Of a stretch of DNA of 40,583 bases, positions 9,112 through 17,216 are shown piece by piece (position 1 is the stretch's first letter; each line of letters begins with the position of its first letter). The notes beneath the pieces are model-generated. The model saw nothing but the letters and a program-made list of their open reading frames with translations, made no database searches and had not been told where the DNA came from. The translations under genes were made by a program, and so were the position numbers. Source of the stretch: Candidatus Poribacteria bacterium (GTDB lineage Bacteria > Poribacteria > WGA-4E > WGA-3G); assembly GCA_022820835.1 (NCBI GenBank), contig JAJEET010000146.1:1-40583 (forward strand), read 5' to 3'.

Positions 9112-9809
9112 AAAAGTTGATGTTGATGATCGCAGTTATTACACTCGCCTGCTTCTTAGTCGCGGAATCGCAACGGACGTTGGCGGGAACATGGCGAGAT
9201 GATTTTGAAGACAACGACACCCACGAATGGAAAATCTTTAATATTGACCGGAAGGTCGAAAAATGGTGGATTGACGATGGTGAAGCCGTCGGCGAAATCT
9301 TCCTACCCGGCTTTATGAGCCTCTGGCTAACAGGTGAACTCACATGGAAAAACTACTCCGTCTCCTGTCGCGCAAAGTTAGTGGAAGACAAAAACGAGCC
9401 ACCAACCATCGGACTCACACTCCACGATAGAGGCGAAGAGGATAGCCGATACCTCTTTTTTCTTAATTATATCCTCGGCACCGTCCAAATCATAAGGGCG
9501 GTTCAAGACGATTGGGACGTTATCGAATACCTATTTCATGCAGAGATTGATACTTGGTATCAACTGACTGCCAGCGTTCGTGAGGAAGGTGTCCTCGAAT
9601 TTCAAATTGACGATACCGTGTTTACTGCGATTGACGATGATATCTTAAAAGGCGGGCAAGCCGGTTTCGTCGTCGCAGATGGACGTGCACACTTTGATGA
9701 CTTTGCGGTCACAGGCGAAAACGTCTCGAATGGCGGTCCCGGAAAACCACGTCCCGTTGAACCACAAACCAAACTCGCAACGGTATGGGGGCATTTGAAA
9801 CGTAATTGA
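9108..9809 (+). CDS. Secreted concanavalin A-like protein with C-terminal T-x-W-G-x-x-K motif
   Basis: The 233-aa protein has a Sec signal peptide (charged MKKL, hydrophobic core to about residue 20, cleavage near AES or TLA). The mature part is beta-rich and resembles the lectin/glucanase fold of DUF1080-like proteins: WRDDFEDND near the start, a run of alternating strands, and GQAGFVVADGRAHFDDFAVTG at the end of the fold. After a proline-rich linker it ends in TKLATVWGHLKRN, the tail motif shared with the LamG proteins at 13420-17143. GGAGG lies just before the ATG, which overlaps the helicase TGA. The ligand is unknown; a role in binding or trimming extracellular glycans is plausible. Confidence 0.75.
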   Translation: MKKLMLMIAVITLACFLVAESQRTLAGTWRDDFEDNDTHEWKIFNIDRKVEKWWIDDGEAVGEIFLPGFMSLWLTGELTWKNYSVSCRAKLVEDKNEPPTIGLTLHDRGEEDSRYLFFLNYILGTVQIIRAVQDDWDVIEYLFHAEIDTWYQLTASVREEGVLEFQIDDTVFTAIDDDILKGGQAGFVVADGRAHFDDFAVTGENVSNGGPGKPRPVEPQTKLATVWGHLKRN

Positions 9810-9813
9810 CAAA

Positions 9814-11565
9814 ATGGAGACCAAACACACAATAGAAAGTTTCCAGTTTCCAGTTGTAGGGGCGAGGTCTCCTCGTCCGCACGGGGTAGGTAACCTAACC
9901 CCTACGGCCACTGGTTACTGGTTACTGATAACCAATATCATATTCTGCTGCTTTTTGCTTGTTGCCTTGAATGCCACAGCACAAAATCTGCCGCAATTCA
10001 CCGACATCACAGAGTCGGTAGGCATTGACTTTGTCCATAACTCCGGTGCCTTCGGACAGAAATACCTCCCAGAAACGATGGGTTCGGGGTGTGCCTTCAT
10101 TGACTATGACTCGGATGGGTGGCAAGACATTCTCCTCGTTAACGGAAAAGATTGGGAGGGCAATCCGACGCAGAAACGGCAAACGATGGCACTCTATCGA
10201 AACAACCAGGACGGTACCTTCACCGATGCGACCGAATCCGCCGGTCTCGCTGTCCCACTTTACGGTATGGGGACTGCTGTTGCCGATTACGACAACGACG
10301 GCGACCCAGACATCTATATCAGCTGCCTCGAAACCGATCGACTCTTCCAAAACCAGGGAGATGGCACCTTCATTGACATCACAGAAGCCTCCGGTATCCA
10401 CAATCCGGGCTTCGGTACGAGCTGCGCATGGTTCGATTACAATAACGACGGATACCTTGATCTCTATGTCTCAAACTACATCGAATGGAGCAGAGAAAAC
10501 GATCTGTTCTGTACCCTTGATGGTATCAATAAATCCTACTGTACGCCTGAATCTTACCAAGGACAGGCGAGCAAACTCTTCAGAAATCTAGGCAATGGTA
10601 CATTTGCTGATGTCTCCCGCAGCGCACGCATTGAAGACAAAACAAGCAAATCGCTTGGCGTTTGTATTTTTGATCACAACGCCGACGGCTTTCTGGATAT
10701 CTTTGAGGCGAATGATACACAACCTAATAAACTCTACGAAAACAATGGGGACAGCACCTTCATCGAAACCGCACTGAATGTCGGGGTTTCTCACAACGAA
10801 AGTGGTGTCGCCACTGGTGCGATGGGGGTTGATGCTGCTGATTACGATCGGAGCGGTAGGGAGAGTCTCGTCATCGGCAATTTCTCCAATGAGATGCTCA
10901 ATCTCTATCACAACGATGGTGGCTTCTTCATAGACGATGCCCCCGCCGCACACATCGGAAACGCAACGCTATTGACACTCACCTTCGCATGTTTCTTCTT
11001 TGACTTTGATCTTGATGGTAACCTTGACATCTTCACCGCCAACGGACACGTGGAAAATGACATCAACGCCATTCAGACTCAGGTCACTTATGCCCAGCTG
11101 CCGCACCTGTTTCATAACAACTCGCACGGCAAATTCACTGATGCGATCAACAAAGTTGGTTCAGATTTAGCAAAACCGATGGTCGGTAGAGGCGCGGCCT
11201 ACGGCGATATCGACAACGACGGCGACTGGGACCTACTCGTTACCACCTCCAACGGCCCGGCATATCTCTTCCGAAACGACGGTGGCAATCAAAATGCGTG
11301 GATTAAGATCCAACTCGTCGGGCAAACAAGCAACCGTGATGGCATTGGGGCACAAATCCGTGTGACCTCCACACTCGGCACACAAACCCGGACAGTCAAA
11401 AGTGGTTCCAGCTACTGCTCACAGAGTGAACTCACTGCTATCTTTGGCATAAACGACGATACTGTTATCGAAACCATCGAAGTGAAGTGGCCCAGCGGTG
11501 CTGTTAGCACACGCAAGAACCTTGAACCCAATCGACGCGTCCGCATTGAGGAGGAAACCCCTTAG
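9814..11565 (+). CDS. FG-GAP/VCBS repeat protein with C-terminal ASPIC/UnbV domain
   Basis: This secreted 583-aa protein is of the CRTAC1-like type. A hydrophobic segment (about residues 36-56) ending ATAQN acts as signal peptide. Repeated calcium-type loops follow, such as DYDSDGWQD, DYDNDGDPD, DYNNDGYLD, DFDLDGNLD and DIDNDGDWD, each marking an FG-GAP blade of a beta-propeller. The last 90 residues (IKIQLVGQTSNRDGIGAQIRV, then VKSGSSYCSQSE and VEVKWPSG-like IEVKWPSGA) are an ASPIC/UnbV domain. The ATG at 9814 has no good ribosome site, and residues about 12-36 come from a palindromic repeat, so translation may start further downstream. Function is probably extracellular binding. Confidence 0.85.
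   Translation: METKHTIESFQFPVVGARSPRPHGVGNLTPTATGYWLLITNIIFCCFLLVALNATAQNLPQFTDITESVGIDFVHNSGAFGQKYLPETMGSGCAFIDYDSDGWQDILLVNGKDWEGNPTQKRQTMALYRNNQDGTFTDATESAGLAVPLYGMGTAVADYDNDGDPDIYISCLETDRLFQNQGDGTFIDITEASGIHNPGFGTSCAWFDYNNDGYLDLYVSNYIEWSRENDLFCTLDGINKSYCTPESYQGQASKLFRNLGNGTFADVSRSARIEDKTSKSLGVCIFDHNADGFLDIFEANDTQPNKLYENNGDSTFIETALNVGVSHNESGVATGAMGVDAADYDRSGRESLVIGNFSNEMLNLYHNDGGFFIDDAPAAHIGNATLLTLTFACFFFDFDLDGNLDIFTANGHVENDINAIQTQVTYAQLPHLFHNNSHGKFTDAINKVGSDLAKPMVGRGAAYGDIDNDGDWDLLVTTSNGPAYLFRNDGGNQNAWIKIQLVGQTSNRDGIGAQIRVTSTLGTQTRTVKSGSSYCSQSELTAIFGINDDTVIETIEVKWPSGAVSTRKNLEPNRRVRIEEETP
9857..9905. repeat. Nested palindromic repeat inside the 5' end of the FG-GAP gene
   Basis: An outer pair GTAGGGG/CCCCTAC encloses two inner hairpins: CGAGG-TCT-CCTCG, and GGGGTAGGT paired with an ACCTAACCCC arm. 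The layout is that of a small cloverleaf-like interspersed element. It is open in the frame of the 9814 gene and would encode part of its pre-signal region. Confidence 0.55.
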
Positions 11566-11592
11566 ACGTGCCTGAACTGCATCCTAAGGTAA

Positions 11593-11619
11593 GAGCGGTT
11601 TGTAGTAGGAAAACCGTTC
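11593..11619. repeat. Palindromic repeat with GTAGTAGG loop
   Basis: GAGCGGTTT (11593-11601) pairs with AAACCGTTC (11611-11619), with one G-T wobble, around a loop GTAGTAGGA. The loop core links it to the palindromes at 5472, 20896 and 37791. It lies 27 bp after the FG-GAP stop but lacks a following T run, so it is not a standard terminator. Confidence 0.5.
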
Positions 11620-11778
11620 ATTGCCCGTTCTTGATCTGTAGACATGCGATAATGCCCTTCGCTTATGGGGTTTTTGCTTGGGTGTTTCTTCAAGTACGCC
11701 GCAAAATCGCACAACCAAAAACCTGCCCTAAAATCAAATTGGATAAAGCAGTCGTCGTCGGCAGCTCAGGGATTTATT

Positions 11779-11807
11779 TTGACAATTTGAGTTTTTCATG
11801 GTATACT
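11779..11807 (+). promoter_or_regulatory. Consensus sigma-70 type promoter for the XRE/ImmA gene
   Basis: TTGACA (11779-11784), a 17-base spacer and TATACT (11802-11807) make a near-consensus promoter. Transcription would begin about 11814, leaving a leader of about 145 nt. It probably drives the regulator at 11959 and the coupled DUF4411 gene. Confidence 0.7.
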
Positions 11808-11958
11808 ATAACTTACTTTTGGGTAGTATATATTAAGTGTATTTTTACTATTACCATAATCTATCTGCGAATTTATGGAGTCTACATCACGTAACTGGAA
11901 AACGTCGTGATAGATGGGTTACGACAAATCGGTTCACCAGCTCGTGGAGATATAAATC

Positions 11959-13131
11959 ATGGCTAAATCCGTCAAAGCACTTATTAAGCCGGAAGTCCTC
12001 AAATGGGCGCGTGAAAGACGCATTAGGTTAGAAATTAATCACGCTGCAAAAAAATTAAAAATAGATCCCGAACGCCTTGAGGCATGGGAAAACGGGACAG
12101 AACAACCCACTATTGCACAATTAAAGAAAATTGCAAAACTCTACAGAACCCATATCTCTATCTTCTATCTGTCGGAACCACCTACCGATTTCCATCCGCT
12201 TACAGATTATCGTGTCCTGCCTGAACGGTTCGCAATTGATACGGAGCAGGTCTACAGGCTGAACGCCAATATCATTGAGGCGTTTGAAAGGCGCGAAGTT
12301 TTCATTGAACTGTATGAATTGTTGGAAGAAGTGCCACCTGAAGTTACGCTGAACATTGGCAGACACGAAAATCCGGGGCAAGTAGCGGAAAAAATAATAG
12401 AATTTCTCGAACCCGATAGGACGCAATTACGCGCAGCAAATGATCCTTATGCAGCATTGAAATTTTGGAAGCAGACTGTCGAATCGAAAGGGATCCTTGT
12501 CTGCCAAACCTCTGTGAACACACACCTGTCTGTTGAACTGGAAACAGTACGTGGATTTTGCCTTGCGGAGAGACCGTTTCCTGTAATCGTAGTGAATCCC
12601 AAAGACAGTCCGTATGGTCGTATCTTCACGCTCATCCACGAATTGGTTCATATTGCTCTCGGAGAAAGTGTCATCCAGAACACTAACTTTGAAGCAGCAA
12701 ACGCTCCGAATTTGGATCCAATTGAAGTCTTTTGCAATCAGGTGGCTGCTGAGGTCTTAGTCTCGGAAGACGAATTACTTGAGATCGTAAATTTGGAGAC
12801 GTTCCAAGAAGATCTACCCAGAGCCTCCAAATTCTTCCATGTCAGTCCTGAAGTTATTATGCGACGCCTGCAAACACTTGGAGCGATCTCAAGACGTGAT
12901 TATCAAGCGTATAGAAGCCAGCAATTGGCGAAGTATAGAGACGCTCCAGAACGAGGCGGTGGAGCTGCGCCTTACCATAATCGGCTTCTCAATACCTCCG
13001 GCGAATATTTCGCGCGAATCGCCTTTACAGCCTATTACGAACAGAAAATCACACGCGCTGAACTCGCCTCTGTGCTTTCCAATTCTGACACAAAACACCT
13101 TGCTAAAATTGAGAGTGCTATCTTTGTATGA
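11959..13131 (+). CDS. XRE-family regulator with ImmA/IrrE metallopeptidase domain
   Basis: The 390-aa protein joins a DNA-binding helix-turn-helix (about residues 20-75: AAKKLKIDPERLEAWENGTEQPTIAQLKKIA is the typical XRE pattern) to a DUF955/ImmA-IrrE zinc-peptidase domain. The zinc motif HELVH is at residues 227-231, with a downstream E-x-x-x-N-Q-V-A-A-E helix that would supply the third ligand. Such proteins act as antitoxin-like repressors that may be cut or cut partners under stress. GTGGAG precedes the ATG. Its TGA overlaps the ATG of the PIN-like gene, the usual order for XRE-ImmA/DUF4411 pairs, so it is probably the antitoxin of that pair. Confidence 0.9.
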   Translation: MAKSVKALIKPEVLKWARERRIRLEINHAAKKLKIDPERLEAWENGTEQPTIAQLKKIAKLYRTHISIFYLSEPPTDFHPLTDYRVLPERFAIDTEQVYRLNANIIEAFERREVFIELYELLEEVPPEVTLNIGRHENPGQVAEKIIEFLEPDRTQLRAANDPYAALKFWKQTVESKGILVCQTSVNTHLSVELETVRGFCLAERPFPVIVVNPKDSPYGRIFTLIHELVHIALGESVIQNTNFEAANAPNLDPIEVFCNQVAAEVLVSEDELLEIVNLETFQEDLPRASKFFHVSPEVIMRRLQTLGAISRRDYQAYRSQQLAKYRDAPERGGGAAPYHNRLLNTSGEYFARIAFTAYYEQKITRAELASVLSNSDTKHLAKIESAIFV

Positions 13132-13385
13132 ATTCGTTGTTTAATCATGATCAGGTAATTTACAGTATTGATACGAGCGCGCTGATTGCTGCCTTTCATG
13201 AGCACTATCCAATTGAAAACTTTCCTTCTTTGTGGTGTGAGATTGAGGCACTCATAAAAAATGGTCGGTTGAAAATGTCGCAAGTTGTTTTTGAGGAGGC
13301 GATGAGGGATACAGAGATCAAGCAATGGTGTGATGAGAATCAACTAAAGCCACACTTTCTTTTCTTTGCGTCCAGCACACCCTAA
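13128..13385 (+). CDS. Truncated DUF4411 PIN-like toxin
   Basis: The 85 residues match only the first half of DUF4411 proteins: VIYSIDTSALIAAFHEHYPIENFPSLW holds the first catalytic aspartate, and VVFEEAM holds the following acidic residue. Full-length members, as I recall, are about 160 aa and carry further acidic residues in the missing half. The reading frame ends with TAA 34 bp before the convergent LamG gene, and no further DUF4411-like coding is visible in the other frames there. It is translationally coupled (ATGA) to the regulator. The toxin is probably dead, leaving the regulator as a relic or as an immunity gene against related toxins. Confidence 0.7.
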   Translation: MNSLFNHDQVIYSIDTSALIAAFHEHYPIENFPSLWCEIEALIKNGRLKMSQVVFEEAMRDTEIKQWCDENQLKPHFLFFASSTP

Positions 13386-13419
13386 GCTAACCAGCCACAG
13401 CAAGAACATCAGTGTCTTT

Positions 13420-14277
13420 TCATCGCTTAAGTCGTCCCCATATTGTTGTGAGTTTTCCTTGTGCTTCAACCGCTGCAAATTCGCCATCGGTCTTTGCACC
13501 ATTTTTACCCATTAGATGGTAGGCGTTGCCTGATGTATCTGAGAACTCCCGTGTTCCGCTCGGTTCATCAAAATGCCACAACGCAACCGTTTTTGCGTCA
13601 TTCTCGAACTTTTTCCGCGGCGTGAAATTGCGTTTGTTGGCGGTGTTGTAACGCGCAACTGTTGAGATGCGAACCTCATCAATATAGCCCGAAAAATGAC
13701 CCCAAAAGTGACCACCGTGCCAATCAGACGCAATTTTCTCTCCAAACCCGCCGATTGTAAAATCCTGTGGATGTCGGGCATCTGAGAGATCGTCTGCGAG
13801 AGTTGTTCCTCCCCGTGAGATACGCACGACATCGTTAATGATGAGTACCCTTTGTCCCGCTTCTGCCTGAAAGGCGACGTGATGCCATTGATTCGGGGAA
13901 AAAGAAAAAGGCTCTCGCATGCCGAACGCCACTCCACGTAAAGGATGAAGGTGCGCTGCACTCATTAGTCTTAAACCTACATTAGGACCATGGTTCCAGA
14001 TATACATCCGCACCTGTTGGCTAAGAACCAGTGCGTGTGTATCTGTGTCAGGCGGTGTGGTTAGATATATCCACGCTTCAAAGGTGAATTCATCCGTGCC
14101 TTTCGGCAAGGGGATACCGAAGGTTTCAAAGTCCAAAATGGCGTGGTCGTCCACCCCATCAAGTGCCAAATAATTTCCTCCGGCAGGTGAAGGCGGTGGC
14201 ATCGCTTCAGTACGCACCGGTATTAAAGCGATCAGAAAAAGGTAAGCAAAAATTGACAGATTTCGTAGATTTTTCAT
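13420..14277 (-). CDS. Secreted LamG-domain protein with C-terminal T-x-W-G-x-x-K motif (paralogue 4)
   Basis: The start is the ATG at 14277 (MKNLRNLSIFAYLF), with AAAGGAAC upstream; the frame extends to 14343 without a better site. The 285-aa product has a signal peptide (cleavage near TEA), then a LamG/concanavalin A-like jelly roll: YLALDGVDDHAIL, EFTFEAWIYL, NQWHHVAFQ, GGHFWGHFSGYIDEVRIST and TVALWHFDEPSG, ending with GKLTTIWGRLKR. It is the most diverged of the four tandem copies. Such domains bind carbohydrates or calcium; no catalytic residues are evident. The tail matches the unrelated-looking secreted protein at 9108, which suggests a sorting role for the tail. Confidence 0.8.
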   Translation of the reverse strand: MKNLRNLSIFAYLFLIALIPVRTEAMPPPSPAGGNYLALDGVDDHAILDFETFGIPLPKGTDEFTFEAWIYLTTPPDTDTHALVLSQQVRMYIWNHGPNVGLRLMSAAHLHPLRGVAFGMREPFSFSPNQWHHVAFQAEAGQRVLIINDVVRISRGGTTLADDLSDARHPQDFTIGGFGEKIASDWHGGHFWGHFSGYIDEVRISTVARYNTANKRNFTPRKKFENDAKTVALWHFDEPSGTREFSDTSGNAYHLMGKNGAKTDGEFAAVEAQGKLTTIWGRLKR

Positions 14278-14312
14278 CTTCGTAAGTTCCTTTCTAAATC
14301 TCTCTATAAATC

Positions 14313-15185
14313 TCAAAACGCATCTGACTTGATTTGCCCCCATGTCGTGGTTATGGAGGTGTCCCTTGGATTGACAGCAAGTGGGGCACTGGTAGTGGCA
14401 CCATTCATGCCGATTAATGTATACCCATTCCCCGACGTGTCTTCAAACCGATCTGCACCTCCCTCGTCATTAAAATCCCAGAGTGCCAACGTGTGTGCAT
14501 CGCTTGAGAAACGGTGTGGCGGCTCAAACGGTGAGGTTCCCACCTCGGCGGGTAAATCATACCGGGCGATATCTGAAAACCTTATCGCATCAATCTCGCC
14601 GTGAAAGTAAGGGAAGTGTTGGACTAATTCTTTTTTCGCAAAGCCGCCCACACAGAAATTTTTAAACCATTCAGGGAAACGCAGCTCCGCAGCCACGACG
14701 TTCATAATGCCCCATTCCCCGCTGTTAGCAATCTGATCGTTGTATGCCAAATAAAACGTGCTGTCCGTGAAGATGACTGCCATATAGTTCCATTGATCCT
14801 TTTTGATGACAGCATTATTGCTTCTGACGCCGTGCGCTGCGCCTTCAAGCCATGCTGTACCATAGACACACACTTGATCCTTCTCACCGATCCTATCCAC
14901 ACACTTATTATCTGGCAGCAATCCGAAGCGAACTTGCTGACTCAGAATAATATTTGACTTTCCCGGATCCAGTTCAGTTTCAGCTTTCGGATAGAACCAT
15001 ACCTCAACCGTAAATTCATCGGTATTTCTGGGGAAAATATAGCCGTGTTCGGCAAATGAGAAGATCGCGTAGTCATCCTGACCATCGAGCATCAAAACGC
15101 CCCCGGAAGGCTCGAAAGAGAATACTGGCAGAACTAAACTCAGCAATAACAGCACACTGAATAACAATTTAAAGTTAATAGGCAT
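14313..15185 (-). CDS. Secreted LamG-domain protein with C-terminal T-x-W-G-x-x-K motif (paralogue 3)
   Basis: This 290-aa protein starts at the ATG at 15185, supported by AAAGGAG. It has a signal peptide ending PVFSF, then GGVLMLDGQDDYAIF, EFTVEVWFYP, KDQWNYMAVIF, HGEIDAIRFSDIARY and TLALWDFND, all LamG landmarks. It ends TSITTTWGQIKSDAF. It is a close duplicate of the genes at 15315 and 16271; the last 120 bp of coding sequence are nearly identical in all three. It carries extra cysteines (CVDR, VCVY) that could form a disulfide in an exposed loop. Confidence 0.8.
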   Translation of the reverse strand: MPINFKLLFSVLLLLSLVLPVFSFEPSGGVLMLDGQDDYAIFSFAEHGYIFPRNTDEFTVEVWFYPKAETELDPGKSNIILSQQVRFGLLPDNKCVDRIGEKDQVCVYGTAWLEGAAHGVRSNNAVIKKDQWNYMAVIFTDSTFYLAYNDQIANSGEWGIMNVVAAELRFPEWFKNFCVGGFAKKELVQHFPYFHGEIDAIRFSDIARYDLPAEVGTSPFEPPHRFSSDAHTLALWDFNDEGGADRFEDTSGNGYTLIGMNGATTSAPLAVNPRDTSITTTWGQIKSDAF

Positions 15186-15314
15186 GAAATACTCCTTTTA
15201 TTTTTTTGCACTCTACCCTCCGCACTCTACCGAACCTATGAAAAACTCCTATAGCGTTGGTACCTCCAGAAAGCCAAAGACTCATATTCCCGAATCTCTC
15301 AATGAATGTCAAAT

Positions 15315-16196
15315 TCAAAACGCATCTGACTTGACTTGCCCCCATGTCGTGGTTATAGAGGTGTTCCTTGGATTGACAGAAAGCGCACTACCGGTAGTGG
15401 CACCATTCATGCCGATTAATGTATACCCATTCCCCGACGTATCTTCAAAGTGATCTGTCCCTTCCTTGTCATTAAAATCCCAGAGTGCCAATGTGTGTTC
15501 ATCATTCAAAAAACGCTGCGGCGGATCAAACAGCCAGGCTCCGTGCGCGATGGGTAAATCATGCCGAGCGATATTTGAAAACCTTATCGCATCAATCGCA
15601 CCATGAAAGTAAGTCCTCCGGGATAATAGTTCGCCATCCTTGACTATTATCATATCCTCAGCATAGCCGCCCACGAAGAAATCTCTAAATGTTTCACCGA
15701 GGGGGACGCTTGCAGCCACAAAGTTCACCAAGTTAATCCTTCCTGTGCGAAGAATTTCGTCATTGTACGCCAAAGAAAGTGTGCTGTCCTTGAAAATAAT
15801 CGCCATATAGTTCCATTGATCCTTTTCCACTAGAACATGAATGTCTATGGCTGTGGTAACTCTTTTCCCTTCAAGAAATGCGGAGCCGTAGGAACAAACT
15901 TGATTCTTATTCAGTTCACACTTATTTTCTGAAGTCAATCCGATAGCAGCTTGCTGACCCAGAACGAGGTTTCTCTCTTTCTTCTTCGGCTCAGTTTTCG
16001 GATAGAACCAGACCTCAATAGTAAACGCATCGGTGTTTCTTGGGATAATATAGCCGTGTTCTGCCAGTGGGAGAATCGCATAGTCATCCTCACCATCAAG
16101 CATCAAAACACCACCAGAAGGCTTGAAAGAAAATACAGGTATAACTAAACTCAGTAATAACGCTGCACTGAACAAGATCTTAAAGTTGATGAACAT
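15315..16196 (-). CDS. Secreted LamG-domain protein with C-terminal T-x-W-G-x-x-K motif (paralogue 2)
   Basis: I choose the ATG at 16196 (MFINFKILFSAALLL) because AAGGGG precedes it and the signal peptide then begins normally; the open frame to 16301 would only read the upstream gene's 3' end out of frame. The 293-aa product repeats the LamG landmarks (GGVLMLDGEDDYAIL, FTIEVWFYP, KDQWNYMAIIF, HGAIDAIRFSNIARHD, TLALWDFND) and ends TSITTTWGQVKSDAF. A paired-cysteine loop (KCELNKNQVC) is present. It belongs to the tandem array and was probably made by recent duplication. Confidence 0.8.
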   Translation of the reverse strand: MFINFKILFSAALLLSLVIPVFSFKPSGGVLMLDGEDDYAILPLAEHGYIIPRNTDAFTIEVWFYPKTEPKKKERNLVLGQQAAIGLTSENKCELNKNQVCSYGSAFLEGKRVTTAIDIHVLVEKDQWNYMAIIFKDSTLSLAYNDEILRTGRINLVNFVAASVPLGETFRDFFVGGYAEDMIIVKDGELLSRRTYFHGAIDAIRFSNIARHDLPIAHGAWLFDPPQRFLNDEHTLALWDFNDKEGTDHFEDTSGNGYTLIGMNGATTGSALSVNPRNTSITTTWGQVKSDAF

Positions 16197-16270
16197 CGTA
16201 AACCCCTTAACTTCTTGTGAATAGATGAATTGCTGAGAAGTAAATTGGTTCATCGTATCACAATTCTGCT

Positions 16271-17143
16271 TCAAAACGCTTCTGACTTGACTTGCCCCCA
16301 TGTCGTGGTTATAGAGGTGTCCTTTGGATTGACAGAAAGTGGGGCACTGGTAGTGGCACCGTTCATGCCGATTAATGTATGCCCATTCCCCGACGTATCT
16401 TCAAAGCGATCTACACCTTCCGTATCATTAAAATCCCAGAGTGCCAGCGTGTGCCTATCGGCAACAAAATGGTGTGGCGGTTCAAACGGCGAGGTTCCCA
16501 CCTTGACGGGTAAATCATACCGGGCGATATTTGAAAACCTTATCGCATCAATTTCGCCATGAAAGTAAGACTTTGGGAGTAATAGATCTTCAGTATACCC
16601 ACCCACACAGAGATTTTTGAACCCTTCAGGGAGACGCAAATCTCCAGCCACGAAGTTCATAATGTCCCATTTCTTTCCTCGAAGAATCTGATCGTTATAA
16701 GCCAAATAAGTCGTGCTCTCCTTGAAAATGATTGCCATATAGTTCCATTGATCCTTTTTGATGGCAGCATCAGTGACTATGATGCCGTGCGCTGCTGCAC
16801 CTTCAAGGTATGCTGCACCAGAGGAACACACTTCATCCTTCCCACCGATCGGAACCGTACAATTATCTGGCTTCAAACTGAAGCGAACTTGCTGACTGAG
16901 AATAATATTTGACGTTCCTGGCTCCGGCTCAGTTTTTGGATAGAACCATACCTCAGCCGTAAACGCATCGGTGTTTCTGGGGAAAATATAGCCGCGTTCG
17001 GCAAATGGGAGGATCGCGTAGTCATCTTCACCATCCAGCACCAGAACGCCACCCGAAGGTTGAAAAGAAAATACTGGCATAATTAAACTCAGTAATAATA
17101 CAGCACTTAGTACACTTAGTAAGCACTTAAAGTTAATATACAT
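16271..17143 (-). CDS. Secreted LamG-domain protein with C-terminal T-x-W-G-x-x-K motif (paralogue 1)
   Basis: This 290-aa product starts at the ATG at 17143; the ribosome site is weak (AAAGCGG). It has a signal peptide ending PVFSF, LamG landmarks (GGVLVLDGEDDYAIL, FTAEVWFYP, KDQWNYMAIIF, HGEIDAIRFSNIARYD, TLALWDFND) and the tail TSITTTWGQVKSEAF. It is the first gene of the minus-strand LamG array and lies 73 bp downstream of the sigma-Kelch gene. That gene is therefore a candidate regulator of the array, by position only. Confidence 0.8.
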   Translation of the reverse strand: MYINFKCLLSVLSAVLLLSLIMPVFSFQPSGGVLVLDGEDDYAILPFAERGYIFPRNTDAFTAEVWFYPKTEPEPGTSNIILSQQVRFSLKPDNCTVPIGGKDEVCSSGAAYLEGAAAHGIIVTDAAIKKDQWNYMAIIFKESTTYLAYNDQILRGKKWDIMNFVAGDLRLPEGFKNLCVGGYTEDLLLPKSYFHGEIDAIRFSNIARYDLPVKVGTSPFEPPHHFVADRHTLALWDFNDTEGVDRFEDTSGNGHTLIGMNGATTSAPLSVNPKDTSITTTWGQVKSEAF

Positions 17144-17216
17144 CAGAAATCCGCTTTCTTAGGTTAGACATTTTTCGCACGTTAAGTAAAAATGAAAAAT
17201 AAAACACGTTGAAGAT

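Larger units (their letters stand above)
11566..11958. other. 393-bp intergenic region
   Basis: This gap holds the hairpin at 11593-11619, a consensus promoter at 11779-11807 and a leader of about 145 nt before the regulator gene. An open frame at 11568-11894 has no ribosome site and no protein-like composition, so I do not annotate it. Confidence 0.6.

Noticed and set aside
11568..11894. A 108-codon open frame after the FG-GAP gene.
   Set aside because: It has no ribosome site, its second half is hydrophobic AT-rich translation, and it spans a consensus promoter for the next gene.
13128..13385. The short DUF4411 gene as a second Sec-containing gene.
   Set aside because: Its stop is TAA, and no DUF4411-like coding follows in the same frame.
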